From Microvirga ossetica (GTDB lineage Bacteria > Pseudomonadota > Alphaproteobacteria > Rhizobiales > Beijerinckiaceae), in NCBI RefSeq assembly GCF_002741015.1, contig NZ_CP016616.1, forward strand, positions 293,501-357,500: a stretch of DNA of 64,000 nt. The letters are read 5' to 3'. Below, piece by piece: positions 8,909 through 17,370 of the stretch. A program made the translations under genes and the position numbers. How positions within the stretch are numbered: the stretch's first letter is position 1; each line of letters begins with the position of its first letter. Under the pieces are notes generated by a model. That model was not told where the DNA came from. It did not search any database and saw only the letters and a list, made by a program, of their open reading frames with translations.

Positions 8909-8938
8909 GGGGCGGCCCTCGGGGCCGCCCTTTTCTTT
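8909..8938 (+). terminator. Rho-independent terminator after the DUF1236 gene
   Basis: GGGCGGCCC pairs with GGGCCGCCC around a 3-base loop, followed by TTTTCTTTT. It lies about 20 bp after the stop and just before the convergent heme A synthase stop, so it could also serve that gene. Confidence 0.8.
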
Positions 8939-8941
8939 TGG

Positions 8942-10027
8942 TCAGACGGCGCTTACGCGCGCATGGACGACCGCCATCGCAAGCACCGCCATGGCAAAGA
9001 CCTGATGCGCCAATCCCGCCCAGAGCGGCACGACGAGCAGCAGCGTCGCGATCCCCAGCACCATCTGCGCCAACGTCAGCCCTGCCATCGCTGTTGCCCG
9101 CTTCGCGGTTTTCGAGGCCGCAGCCTGCCGCCGGATCGTCCAGGCATGCCACAGGGCGAAGGCCACGATGGCGTAGGCCACGAGACGATGGTTGAACTGC
9201 ACCAGCACAACGTTGTCGACGAAGTTCTCGATCCACGGCTTGACGGCGAAGAGAGCCGAAGCCGGCGGGACGAGAGCGCCATCCATCAGCGGCCAGGTGT
9301 TGTAGGTCAGGCCGGCCTTCGATCCCGCGACGAGGCCGCCGAGGGCGATCTGGAACAGAATCAGCCCGACGAGGAGGCGCGGAGCATGGCCGGCAGAAAC
9401 CTCCCGATCGATGAATTCGGAGCGGTCCTTCAGCCCGGCCGCCACCCAGACGAGGCAGGCCAGGATGATGCTGGCGACCGTCAGGTGCAGGGCGAGCTTG
9501 ATCGGGGCGACAGCCGTCATGCCTGGCTCGAGCCCTGATGCGACCATGATCCAGCCGATAGCACCCTGCAGACCCCCGAGGGCGCCGATCCCTAGGAGGG
9601 TCAGAGCCAGCCTGCCCTTGATCGCCCCCCGCGCCCAGAACCAGACCAGCGGCAGGAAGAAGACGAGGCCGATCAGGCGGCCGAGCTGCCGGTGGCCCCA
9701 TTCCCAGCCATAGATGAACTTGAACTCGGACAGGGTCATGCCCTTGTTGACCAGCTCGTACTGCGAAATCTGCCGGTACTTCTCGAACTCGGCGAGCCAG
9801 GCCTGCTCGGTCAGGGGAGGAATGGCGCCGGTCACGGGCTTCCATTCCGTGATCGAGAGGCCGGAGCCGGTCAGGCGGGTGGCGCCTCCGACGGCGACCA
9901 TCAGCACGACCAGGGCGGCAAGGCTGTAGATCCAGATGCGGACAGCGGACAAGGATCGGGCTCGATGCCCGCGCGCCAGCGGCATGCCCTCGGTGGAGGA
10001 GGCTGCGACAGCCATGCTCGTTCTCAT
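8942..10027 (-). CDS. ctaA: Heme A synthase (COX15/CtaA)
   Basis: A 361-residue integral membrane protein with about eight transmembrane helices in two similar halves. It oxidises the C8 methyl of heme O to give heme A for aa3-type cytochrome oxidase. The four conserved histidines appear in WEWGHRQLGR, KLALHLTVAS, VQFNHRLVAY and GLAHQVFAM, the two-plus-two pattern of the COX15 family. TGSGLSITEWKPVTGAIPPL near the first helix is a strong family signature. Length matches alphaproteobacterial CtaA. No other cytochrome oxidase genes are nearby. Confidence 0.95.
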   Translation of the reverse strand: MRTSMAVAASSTEGMPLARGHRARSLSAVRIWIYSLAALVVLMVAVGGATRLTGSGLSITEWKPVTGAIPPLTEQAWLAEFEKYRQISQYELVNKGMTLSEFKFIYGWEWGHRQLGRLIGLVFFLPLVWFWARGAIKGRLALTLLGIGALGGLQGAIGWIMVASGLEPGMTAVAPIKLALHLTVASIILACLVWVAAGLKDRSEFIDREVSAGHAPRLLVGLILFQIALGGLVAGSKAGLTYNTWPLMDGALVPPASALFAVKPWIENFVDNVVLVQFNHRLVAYAIVAFALWHAWTIRRQAAASKTAKRATAMAGLTLAQMVLGIATLLLVVPLWAGLAHQVFAMAVLAMAVVHARVSAV

Positions 10028-10151
10028 CGTCGATTAGGGCTTGAACCCGGGATATGGACGTCACATAGAGGCTGTGCCTCTGGGAGGCAATTCATGCCGG
10101 TGACGCACCGCGGCGACGGAGCGTCCTATGAAGCAATCGAGGGTTTCCGCC

Positions 10152-10361
10152 ATGGGCATTCGCGCGCGCAAGCTGATCGGGACAGTGGCGATGCTGACCT
10201 TCATCATTTTCTATGCGCTGTTCGCGATGGCCATCGCCGAGGGCCGGATCACGCAGGCGCCCAAGCTGGTGCAGACCGTCGCCTATATCGTTCTCGGCCT
10301 GATCTGGGTGGTGCCGATCATGCCGCTCGTTCGGTGGATGGCGAAGCCGGATAAGTCGTAG
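10152..10361 (+). CDS. DUF2842 small membrane protein
   Basis: A 69-residue protein with two predicted transmembrane helices (about residues 9-29 and 38-58), opening IRARKLIGT and ending WMAKPDK, the pattern of DUF2842. The function is unknown; the family is restricted to Alphaproteobacteria. ATG 10152 is preferred over ATG 10128 because GAGGG lies 8 bases upstream and family members begin just before the RKLIGT motif. It is divergent from the heme A synthase gene, a neighbourhood that may reflect a respiratory link (inference). Confidence 0.8.
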   Translation: MGIRARKLIGTVAMLTFIIFYALFAMAIAEGRITQAPKLVQTVAYIVLGLIWVVPIMPLVRWMAKPDKS

Positions 10362-10449
10362 ATCTGTTTGCACTTGGGTGGAATCATCTCTCTTCGTTGA
10401 TTTGCCGCATCTTTTGACGGCGAACCGGAGCCACTTCGCGAAAAATGCT

Positions 10450-10644
10450 CTAACCGCCGCCGATCCCTTCGATGATCGTGCCCGTGCCGCCGCAGATCGG
10501 ACACGGGGCGGCTCCGATGCGGCCGCTGCCCTTGCATTCCGGGCAAATGTTCTCACTGGCTCCGGGCGTTCCCGGTTCGGCCTGATCACCGGGATTCAGC
10601 TTCGGCTGGTCGGAAGCAGGCTGGTCTTTGGGTGTGCTGGTCAT
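10450..10644 (-). CDS. Small protein with a DnaJ-type zinc-finger motif
   Basis: A 64-residue hydrophilic protein. The C-terminal half has two CxxCxGxG-like knuckles, CPECKGSGRIG and CPICGGTGTI, as in the zinc-binding centre of DnaJ, and ends EGIGGG. The N-terminal half is Pro/Asp/Lys-rich and probably disordered. One zinc ion could be bound by the four cysteines. Stand-alone proteins of this kind are common in Hyphomicrobiales and uncharacterised. ATG 10644 or the in-frame ATG 10668 could be the start; neither has a clear ribosome site. Confidence 0.72.
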   Translation of the reverse strand: MTSTPKDQPASDQPKLNPGDQAEPGTPGASENICPECKGSGRIGAAPCPICGGTGTIIEGIGGG

Positions 10645-10711
10645 GGTTCGACTCGCATGAGATGTCATGCCGTCAACGTAACCGCGGAATCCAGGTTTCC
10701 CGACCTGTCGA

Positions 10712-10740
10712 AAGAAAAGGCCCGCAGGAAGCGGGCCTTT
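10712..10740 (-). terminator. Rho-independent terminator of the Pro-rich exported protein gene
   Basis: AAAGGCCCGC pairs with GCGGGCCTTT around AGGAA. On the minus strand it is followed by TTTTCTTTC. It lies six bases after the stop codon of the gene at 10747-11109. Confidence 0.8.
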
Positions 10741-10746
10741 CCGAAA

Positions 10747-11109
10747 CTAGCGGCAGACCCGGCGGCTGCGGTGCTCCCAGCCCCATCCGGGAACCCATTC
10801 CCGGTAGCGCTCGGTGGAGCAACGCTCCACATAGACCTCGCGGACGGGGCGCTCGTAATACACCGGCGCCCGCTCCTCCACATAAACCGGCGGCGGGGGC
10901 GGCGGCGGGGCGCGATAGACCACGGGCGGCTGAGGTTGAGCGACGGCCGCACCGACGGCGGCTCCCACGGCGAGACCTCCCAACGCACCGAGAGCCACGG
11001 CCGCACCCGGAGAAAGGCGGTCGCGGGCAGCGGCCGGCTGGGCGGCCGCCAGGCCCGTGACCAGGGCGAGAGCCGCGGCGGTACCGGAAACAAGACGGAA
11101 GATCTTCAT
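10747..11109 (-). CDS. Small exported proline/tyrosine-rich protein
   Basis: A 120-residue protein with a signal peptide (MKIFRLVSGTAAALALVTG, cleavage after AAA near residue 28). A Gly/Ala-rich hydrophobic segment (GAAVALGALGGLAVGAAVG) and a Pro-rich linker (VYRAPPPPPPPVYV) follow. The tail has repeated VYxER units and two cysteines (ERCSTERYREW and RRVCR) that could pair in the periplasm. No domain is recognised beyond similarity in style to glycine-zipper envelope proteins of Rhizobiales. ATG 11109 is chosen for the signal peptide and the upstream GAGGTG; the open frame extends 22 residues further without support. Confidence 0.75.
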   Translation of the reverse strand: MKIFRLVSGTAAALALVTGLAAAQPAAARDRLSPGAAVALGALGGLAVGAAVGAAVAQPQPPVVYRAPPPPPPPVYVEERAPVYYERPVREVYVERCSTERYREWVPGWGWEHRSRRVCR

Positions 11110-11275
11110 GATCGTCACCTCGACAGGAGGGAGGCAACCTGCCTTCCTCTTCATGTCATGAGATATACTGTTCAAAACCTCACTGAAAGCTGAACGGATT
11201 GTGGCAAAGCTTGGGCGTGGGCCATTTTTGCCGGAATGGTGAGCAGGTTCTTAACGCCTGTTTACCTAACGATAA

Positions 11276-12331
11276 TCACGTGCCGGCGCTGCGCAGCGGC
11301 ACCGACAGCAGCACCCGCACCAGATCCGCCTGCCGATTGGTATCCGTCTTGCGGAACAGGTTCTTCAGGTGGAAGACGACAGTGGTCTGGGCGACCTCAA
11401 GCTCCTCGGCGATCTGATCGAGACGCTTGCCGTCGATGAGCATCAGCGCGACCCGCGTCTCTGAGGGCGTCAGGTTGTAGAGCCGGACCAGAGTATCGCC
11501 CGAGACCTTGGCGCGCTGCTCCGTATCGATGACGAGCAGCACGACGGCCTCCGGCCGTTCCTCCACGGAAAAGCGCTGGCCCGGAATGAGCACGAGGTAG
11601 GGCCGCCCGCCCGAATTGCGCGGGAACGAGACGATCTCGTCCAGGGCCTCTTCCTCGAACGCCTTCTCGACCGCCGAGTAGAGCTTGCCGTTCTGCTTGA
11701 CGGCGGCGCCCTTCAGGATGCCTTGAACGACGCTTAAGCCATCCTCTTCGGCCAGGATGCGCTGCGCCTCCTTGTTCATGACGCGGACTGCCCCGGTCTC
11801 GTCGACGATCACCACGCCGACCAGGAACCGGTCGAACGCGAAGGTTGCCTTGTAAAGGGCATCGACAGTGCGTCCCTTCGAGGACTTGAGAATTTCCTGC
11901 CAGGACTCCTCGGCGCGATGCACGGCGCTCGTCTGGACGCGGACCACCTGATCGAGACGCGCGGCGACGGTCGCCAGAAGAATCTCGTAATCGATCGGCT
12001 TGACGAGATAGTCGTCGGCGCCGGCCTGCTTGCCGGTCAGAACGTCGTTCCGCTCGGCCAGGGCCGTCAGGAAAATGAACGGCACGTCTGCCATGGTCCC
12101 CTGCTCGCGCAAGGCCTTGAGCACGTCGTAACCGCCGAGGCCGGGCATGGTGATGTCGCAGAGGACGAGGTCGGGACGGTGCTTCTCAAGTAGGCTGAGT
12201 GCCTCGCTGCCATTGGCAGCCTGGAGCACGCGGTAGTTCGCAGCCTCCAGTTCCTCGGCAATGTCGCCCCTCAGATCGTCTTCGTCTTCGACGCAAAGAA
12301 TCGTTTTTTTGTCGTCATGGGAGTTAATCAC
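11276..12331 (-). CDS. Response regulator with receiver and LuxR-type HTH domains
   Basis: A 351-residue protein. The receiver (residues 10-125) has the acidic pair in CVEDEDD, the phosphoacceptor Asp59 in LVLCDITMPG, the Thr in FLTAL and the Lys in YLVKPID. The middle (about 150-280) looks PAS-like (FLVGVVIVDETGAVRVMN). The C-terminus (285-345) is a LuxR/FixJ DNA-binding HTH (LTPSETRVALMLIDGK). The start is GTG 12331, immediately abutting the TGA of the kinase gene, which indicates translational coupling. It is the cognate regulator of the upstream histidine kinase and activates unknown targets. Confidence 0.9.
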   Translation of the reverse strand: MINSHDDKKTILCVEDEDDLRGDIAEELEAANYRVLQAANGSEALSLLEKHRPDLVLCDITMPGLGGYDVLKALREQGTMADVPFIFLTALAERNDVLTGKQAGADDYLVKPIDYEILLATVAARLDQVVRVQTSAVHRAEESWQEILKSSKGRTVDALYKATFAFDRFLVGVVIVDETGAVRVMNKEAQRILAEEDGLSVVQGILKGAAVKQNGKLYSAVEKAFEEEALDEIVSFPRNSGGRPYLVLIPGQRFSVEERPEAVVLLVIDTEQRAKVSGDTLVRLYNLTPSETRVALMLIDGKRLDQIAEELEVAQTTVVFHLKNLFRKTDTNRQADLVRVLLSVPLRSAGT

Positions 12332-14476
12332 TCATGCTGCCTGTTGCGTTTGATCGGCATTGGCGATCGGCAGGTCGAACGTGAACAAGGAGCCGGCAGC
12401 CTCGTAGCTCTCAACCTGAATTTCACCCCCATGCAGATGCATGATCCTTTGGGCGAAGTTTAACCCGATCCCCGTTCCGGCGATGCCAGACGCCGTGCGT
12501 GCGCGATAGAACCTGTCGAAGATCTTCGGCAATTCATCGGCTGGAATTCCGATACCCCAGTCGCGTACAGAGCAGAAAGGCCGCGAGCCGTCCATCCAAA
12601 TCTTGATCTCGACCACAGGTGTATTGCCCGAATACTTGATGGCATTCGACAAAAGATTGACGACAACCTGTTCGATGAGCATGCCGTCGCAGTAAACGCG
12701 GACCGGAAGATCCGGAACCTCGAAACGGATATCGGCTTGTGCGCTGACTTCCTTCTGCCGCTCGCAGATATCCATCACCAGATCGACGAGATTGTAGGAG
12801 GCCGGATTGAGCTCGATCGTTCCCGCATCCAGTTTGGCGGCGTTCAAAACGCTGTCCACGAGCCGCGTCAGCCGGGTTCCGGCATTGCGGATCTTCTGAA
12901 TGCGGGTGACGAGCTCGTCCTGCGTCATGGCCTGGCCGCGGCGAAGGATGCGCTGGGCGCTCGAATCCAGGATCGCCAGCGGCGTCCTGAACTGATGCGA
13001 TACCATCGAGACGAAGCTGCGATAGGCATTCGTCGTTTCGCGCTCGCGCGCGAGCGCCGATTCGAGAGCCCTCGCTACCTGCTTGTAGCCGGTGATGTCC
13101 GTCAGGCGCACGAAGATCGTGGCGCCATCGGCTTTCGTCAGGGAGAGTCGCGACCACGTATCCTTCTTCATCAGGAGGTCGAACTCGAGCTCTTCGAAGG
13201 GGGATTGAGCGTTGACGAGCCGCCGGTCCGCGCCTTCGCACATGGCAAAGCACTGCAGGAACGCGGTGAGGCTCATCTCCTCCCGGCACCACAGGGAAAC
13301 GGGAGCTGCCGCCCAGATCTGGTCGTTGGCGAAAAGCAGCTTGCCCGTCCAATCGAAGGCCGCGAAACCTTCGGAGGCGGAATTGATGGCGGCGATCAGC
13401 CGGCGCTCGGCCTGGCGCAGGGCGGCCGTTCTCTGCAGGACCTTGATCTCCAGGTCGAAGTTCTGTCGCTCCGCCTGCTTGCGGGCAAGCCATTGCTCGG
13501 TCACGTCGCGGATGAAGGCGATGCCGAGCTTGCGTTCCGCCATGAAGACGGGGAAACAGTTGATTTCCAGGCAGCGCTCATGCCCGTCAGAGGAAATCGA
13601 TTCGTCTTCGAGGATCGAACTCGTTCCATCCGTCGCCTGGGTCAGCGCTCCGACAACGTCGTCCTTCGCGAAAAGCCGGTCCAGATCCTGCATCCGCAGG
13701 CCAACCGCCTGATCGGGCTTGATGGTGAGAAGGTCCTCCATGCCCGGGTTCCAGAGCAGGCATCTCAGCTGGCCGTCGAACATGACGATGCCCTGGTTGC
13801 TGATGTTGCTGATCACGAGATCGGACAGCTCCTGCTCCTGCTTGAGCAGCTGCTTGGCCTGGCTTGCCTCCTGAACGCCCTTGAAAAGCCGCACCATCAG
13901 GAAGGCGGCGCAGAGCACGATACCCGAGAGATAGGCGAAGCTCTCGAAAACGACCTGCAGATAACTGGAGCGTTTTGTGACGGACTCTTCGCGGCTCAGC
14001 CAGACGATCCTGTTGGCGGCATCCCTGAGCTTGTAGGCAAGTTCCCGTATCTGCTCCCGCAGCTGCATCGTGGCCTGGCTATCGATGCTGTCCTGGAGGA
14101 CGGTATCCGCCATCGTCAACTGAAGATAGGCGTGCTTGAGATCCGATTCGAACCCGAGCTGCTGCATCAGTAGGCCCTGTGGCCCCTCCAGAAGAATCGC
14201 CAGACGGCTGATCAGGATGTCGGCGCGAAAGGACGGAGCCTGCTCCGGGTTGGCAAAGGTATCGTGCGCAGCGGCCCGCGCGAGGCTTTCGGCGAAAATC
14301 GCGGCCTCGAACTGCGCCTGTGTGACGTACCAATGATTGCTGTACGTCCTGTCCATCCGGAACTCGCGTTCCAACTCGAACAGCCGCGCGACCGTAAACC
14401 CGAGGCAGACGATCAGGCTGGCCATTGCGGCCAGCGTGACGAGGGCAGCCTTGTAGCTATGCAGGTTCAGTCTCAT
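12332..14476 (-). CDS. Membrane-bound PAS-domain sensor histidine kinase
   Basis: A 714-residue kinase. A first transmembrane helix at about 10-30 and a second at 178-198 enclose a periplasmic domain of about 145 helical residues without a recognised fold. Two PAS-like domains follow (about 215-330 and 360-470), then HisKA with His494 in SMVSHQFRTPLAIL, and the ATPase domain with N box VVNLLSNAIKYS, G1 RDWGIGIP, F box FDRFYRA and G2 GTGIGLNFA. It autophosphorylates and passes the phosphate to the response regulator whose start touches its stop. Two bases separate it from the upstream cysteine-free SUOX-like gene, so the three form one operon. Confidence 0.92.
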   Translation of the reverse strand: MRLNLHSYKAALVTLAAMASLIVCLGFTVARLFELEREFRMDRTYSNHWYVTQAQFEAAIFAESLARAAAHDTFANPEQAPSFRADILISRLAILLEGPQGLLMQQLGFESDLKHAYLQLTMADTVLQDSIDSQATMQLREQIRELAYKLRDAANRIVWLSREESVTKRSSYLQVVFESFAYLSGIVLCAAFLMVRLFKGVQEASQAKQLLKQEQELSDLVISNISNQGIVMFDGQLRCLLWNPGMEDLLTIKPDQAVGLRMQDLDRLFAKDDVVGALTQATDGTSSILEDESISSDGHERCLEINCFPVFMAERKLGIAFIRDVTEQWLARKQAERQNFDLEIKVLQRTAALRQAERRLIAAINSASEGFAAFDWTGKLLFANDQIWAAAPVSLWCREEMSLTAFLQCFAMCEGADRRLVNAQSPFEELEFDLLMKKDTWSRLSLTKADGATIFVRLTDITGYKQVARALESALARERETTNAYRSFVSMVSHQFRTPLAILDSSAQRILRRGQAMTQDELVTRIQKIRNAGTRLTRLVDSVLNAAKLDAGTIELNPASYNLVDLVMDICERQKEVSAQADIRFEVPDLPVRVYCDGMLIEQVVVNLLSNAIKYSGNTPVVEIKIWMDGSRPFCSVRDWGIGIPADELPKIFDRFYRARTASGIAGTGIGLNFAQRIMHLHGGEIQVESYEAAGSLFTFDLPIANADQTQQAA

Positions 14477-14478
14477 GA

Positions 14479-14985
14479 CTATTCGATGTTCAGCTTACTG
14501 AGCTGCCAGACCCATCGAGCATCGTAACGTGTGTCCTGAAGGACTTTGTGGGCATCTCTCGGATAGACGATCCACAGGGGCCCCTTGTCGCGAACCGTCA
14601 GCAAACGATTATCGACTCGCATTGCAATGATGGGCTCGAACTGCAGGTCCTCCAACGGGACCATGCTGACATAATCGTTCAAGGCAGTGGCTCTCATCGC
14701 TTTGCCTTTCGCCCCTACCCGATCCAGGACCGCCCGCAGCGGGACGCCGTCGAAGACCTGCGGAACGTCCGACACTTCCGAGCGGGTGGTGATGGATGCG
14801 CGACCGATAGCTTCGAGCATCTCCTTGTCGAACTGCGCGCCCGCGGTGCTGTTCGTCTGCTCGATCTTTCCCGAAATCGTCAGGATCACCGGCCCCTTTG
14901 CCGGCGGCAAAGGCTCGGCTGCGTAGGACAGCGATCCCAATCCGACAAAAACGAAGAAGGACAAAAGAACGGCAGAGCGCAGCAT
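14479..14985 (-). CDS. Exported SUOX-fold (oxidoreductase molybdopterin-binding-like) protein
   Basis: A 168-residue protein with a signal peptide (MLRSAVLLSFFVFVGLG, cleavage after YAA near residue 23). The rest resembles the molybdopterin-binding fold of sulfite oxidase-like proteins: VILTISGKI, FDGVPLRAVLDRVG, GPLWIVYP. It contains no cysteine, so the residue that ligates molybdenum in true sulfite oxidases is missing and catalysis is unlikely. It is the first gene of an operon with a histidine kinase and a response regulator, so a ligand-sensing periplasmic accessory role is inferred. The family is usually annotated only as molybdopterin-dependent oxidoreductase. Confidence 0.75.
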   Translation of the reverse strand: MLRSAVLLSFFVFVGLGSLSYAAEPLPPAKGPVILTISGKIEQTNSTAGAQFDKEMLEAIGRASITTRSEVSDVPQVFDGVPLRAVLDRVGAKGKAMRATALNDYVSMVPLEDLQFEPIIAMRVDNRLLTVRDKGPLWIVYPRDAHKVLQDTRYDARWVWQLSKLNIE

Positions 14986-15396
14986 GATTTCCTATTTCAC
15001 GACAGATTATAATAGAACGTCGTCACCTTCCGCGATTTCATGCAAAAAATCCAGTACCGGCTGAGGGAAACGACGTATCGACTTCCCTTGAGATATTTTC
15101 CGTCTTTCCAGTGAAGCCGCCCGCTAGGTTCTGCGGAAAAGACTTTCGTTCAAGCAATGCTGAGATCGCGAGAGCGAACTTATCCAAAAAGACATTCGTT
15201 ATCTCGAAGCGATCCGCTGTAATTCCCGTCGGACGCCAATGATACTCCGGTAGAACCCGGGAGGTTTCCCGACGATTTAACGCCCGCCTCTATCGGCGCC
15301 CTGTCGCAAGCTTTTCAAGCTTGGCGGGCGACGCTATAATGCATGCCACTTCAGGAAGGGCGCGACGCCCGACATTCCGCAAACGAGGAGCCCAAT
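14986..15396. other. Intergenic region between divergent operons
   Basis: About 410 bp between the SUOX-like/HK/RR operon and the BA14K gene. It must hold the promoters of both. The BA14K side has a good sigma70 promoter at 15312-15340; the operon side is A/T-richer, but I could not fix a promoter there. No ORF or RNA gene is supported. Confidence 0.5.
15312..15340 (+). promoter_or_regulatory. Sigma70-type promoter of the BA14K-like gene
   Basis: A perfect -10 TATAAT (15335-15340) lies 17 bp after TTTTCA (15312-15317). The start point would fall about 50 bp before the ATG. The decamer AAGCTTGGCG overlaps the spacer (15317-15326). Confidence 0.55.
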
Positions 15397-15819
15397 ATGC
15401 GTAACTTCGTAACGACTCTGGTCGGGGCGGCCGTGCTTCTGTCCGCATTGCCCGCAGTCGCGAGCCCGATCCAGGGCCGTTATCTGCCACAGGTCGAGAA
15501 GGCTTATCCGAATGAAAGCTACGCGCAATATTATTACCGTCGTGGATATGCTCCCCGCCCCTATTACCGCGACGGGTATTATTACCGCCGTGACAATGGT
15601 GCGGCCGTCGCGGCCGGCGTTGCCGGGCTTGCGGCCGGCGCCCTGATCGGCGGCGCAATCGCGAGTCAGGCCCAGGCTCAGCCGGCCGCTCCTCCGCCTC
15701 CCGGTGTCGTCAACCCGCAGGTTGCCGCCTATTGCGCCCGCAAGTATCGTTCATACGATCCGGGAACCGGGACCTTCATGGCCAATAGCGGAATGCGCTA
15801 CGTCTGCACCTATCCGTAA
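15397..15819 (+). CDS. BA14K-family exported protein
   Basis: A 140-residue protein with a signal peptide (MRNFVTTLVGAAVLLSALP, cut after AVA). A Tyr/Arg-rich segment (YYYRRGYAPRPYYRDGYYYR, about residues 46-65), an Ala/Gly-rich hydrophobic stretch and a C-terminal domain follow. The last, VAAYCARKYRSYDPGTGTF and RYVCTYP, is the BA14K signature with two cysteines. BA14K proteins of Brucella are immunoreactive, lectin-like envelope proteins. GAGGAG seven bases before ATG 15397 fixes the start; the longer frame upstream lacks a signal peptide. A terminator follows the stop. Confidence 0.85.
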   Translation: MRNFVTTLVGAAVLLSALPAVASPIQGRYLPQVEKAYPNESYAQYYYRRGYAPRPYYRDGYYYRRDNGAAVAAGVAGLAAGALIGGAIASQAQAQPAAPPPPGVVNPQVAAYCARKYRSYDPGTGTFMANSGMRYVCTYP

Positions 15820-15841
15820 GCCCTGCGCTTCCCGCAAATCC

Positions 15842-15877
15842 AAAGCCCTGCCGCAATCCCGCGGCAGGGCTTTCTTC
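15842..15877 (+). terminator. Rho-independent terminator of the BA14K gene
   Basis: A 13-bp stem, AAAGCCCTGCCGC against GCGGCAGGGCTTT, with a 6-base loop followed by a T-rich tail (TTTCTTCT). Confidence 0.85.
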
Positions 15878-16004
15878 TGTCTGGACCCACGCCCGCCTTT
15901 ACCTCGACGGGTCTCGCCTTAGAACAACGGCAGTGCGGTGGTTGCGTACCGCCGTTCCTGAAACCCAATGAACTTCTCTCACGCGAAAGGCTTCGATCGG
16001 CTCA

Positions 16005-16277
16005 ATGGCTCAAGATTCTGAAATCGGCACGGTCATCCCTCCCGATGAGGCCGCCATCCTGACCTCCGGCAACATGACCGAGCTCGAGCTGGTTCTTCCG
16101 GATCTGGGCGAGAAGGAACTGCCGGAAATTGCGATCTTCCTGGTAGCCTGCGCCATGCGCTTCCACAGCGATCCCGACTTCGTGCAGGACCAACTGGAAT
16201 GGCTTGTCAGGGCGCACGATTCCGAAGTGGACGAGGGCATGCGGCCCGATCAGCTGAGCTCCGCCAACGACGACTGA
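16005..16277 (+). CDS. Small acidic hypothetical protein
   Basis: A 90-residue acidic protein with no signal peptide or domain I recognise. The middle (LPDLGEKELPEIAIFLVAC) and the following helix-rich part suggest a compact helical fold, with acidic ends. Codon usage matches its neighbours and the reading frame is clean, supporting a real gene. It lies convergent to the L,D-transpeptidase gene with a 24-bp gap between stops. No function can be assigned. Confidence 0.6.
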   Translation: MAQDSEIGTVIPPDEAAILTSGNMTELELVLPDLGEKELPEIAIFLVACAMRFHSDPDFVQDQLEWLVRAHDSEVDEGMRPDQLSSANDD

Positions 16278-16301
16278 CCCTTTCGGATCGGGGACGCTCG
16301 T

Positions 16302-17291
16302 TCATTCCATGAAGGCAACCGGCGTCCCCTTCTCCACCATCTTCGACAATTCTTCCACATCCCAGTTCGTCAACCGCACGCAGCCCTGCGAATAGGCCTT
16401 GCCGACCTTCTCGGGCGCGGGCGTGCCATGGATGCCGAAGGTCTCCACCGACAGGTCGATCCATGTGCTGCCGACCGGGTTGTTCGGTCCAGGCTTGATT
16501 TCGAACTTCTCCTTGGCCTTCACGCCCTTGAAAGCGTAGTCCGGGTTGTAGGTGTAGCTCGGGTTCGCCGCGACCGCGCGCACCGTGTGGTTTCCATCGG
16601 GAGCGGGCTTCTCATCGCTGCCGATGGAGGCCGGATACACCGCGATCACCTTGCCATCCTTGTCCAGCGCACGCAGGACGTGCTCGCTCTTGACGATCTC
16701 GATCTTGGCCACCTTTTCCTTTTTCTTAGCTTGATCGGCCTCGCCAGCGACATTCGCGACGAGGATGGATGAGCCGGCCTTGTCGAGGGGCTTGCCGGAA
16801 TTGAGCGCCTTGAGCAGGTCTACATCCATGTGGAACTTCTCGGCCAGCAGTTCCTCCAGGCCTGAATAGCCGAGCCGATCGAGCTTTGCCTGATCCTCCA
16901 TCTTGTCTGGGATCTCGAAGAAGGGGCCTTTCACATCCTCGGCCGCGATCTTGTATTCGACCAGCACCGGGTTGGCGGAGATCTCATTGAGCTTCGCCCA
17001 GACCGCCTCGTCGAGAGCGCCGTCAGGTTTGAGATCGTGCGCCTTCTCGAAGGCCTTGATTGCGTTCTTCAGGTTGTCGCCGTCATGACCGTCGATCACG
17101 CCCGGCGAGAAGCGCGCCCGGTCGAGCAGGACCTGCGCCTTGACGAGAACCGGGTCGATCTCCTTGCTCTTGCCGCCCTTCGCCGGCCAGGTCGCTCCAT
17201 TCACGGAGTCCAGGTCCAATTTCGGGCCTTCGGCAAGAACGGAGCCCGTGAGCCCGACGAGCCCGAGAACGGCGTACGCAACAATTTTCAT
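16302..17291 (-). CDS. L,D-transpeptidase (YkuD domain) with peptidoglycan-binding region
   Basis: A 329-residue periplasmic protein with a signal peptide (MKIVAYAVLGLVGLTGSVLA). A PG_binding_1-like helical region (about residues 50-97, RARFSPGVIDGHDGDNLKNA) precedes a long linker. The C-terminal YkuD catalytic domain (about 210-329) has the motif FGIHGTPAPEKVGKAYSQGC followed by VRL, with the essential His and Cys. It would form 3-3 cross-links in peptidoglycan or attach proteins to it. ATG 17291 with GGAG upstream is chosen over longer starts because it begins the signal peptide. The extensin-like gene, also cell-wall related, lies 79 bp upstream in the same direction. Confidence 0.9.
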   Translation of the reverse strand: MKIVAYAVLGLVGLTGSVLAEGPKLDLDSVNGATWPAKGGKSKEIDPVLVKAQVLLDRARFSPGVIDGHDGDNLKNAIKAFEKAHDLKPDGALDEAVWAKLNEISANPVLVEYKIAAEDVKGPFFEIPDKMEDQAKLDRLGYSGLEELLAEKFHMDVDLLKALNSGKPLDKAGSSILVANVAGEADQAKKKEKVAKIEIVKSEHVLRALDKDGKVIAVYPASIGSDEKPAPDGNHTVRAVAANPSYTYNPDYAFKGVKAKEKFEIKPGPNNPVGSTWIDLSVETFGIHGTPAPEKVGKAYSQGCVRLTNWDVEELSKMVEKGTPVAFME

Positions 17292-17370
17292 GGAAGTCTC
17301 CGGAAGCAAGGTCATGCAGGATAAAGTCATGCACGACAAAGCCGTGGCGGCTCGCCTGTTCCAGCAGGGC

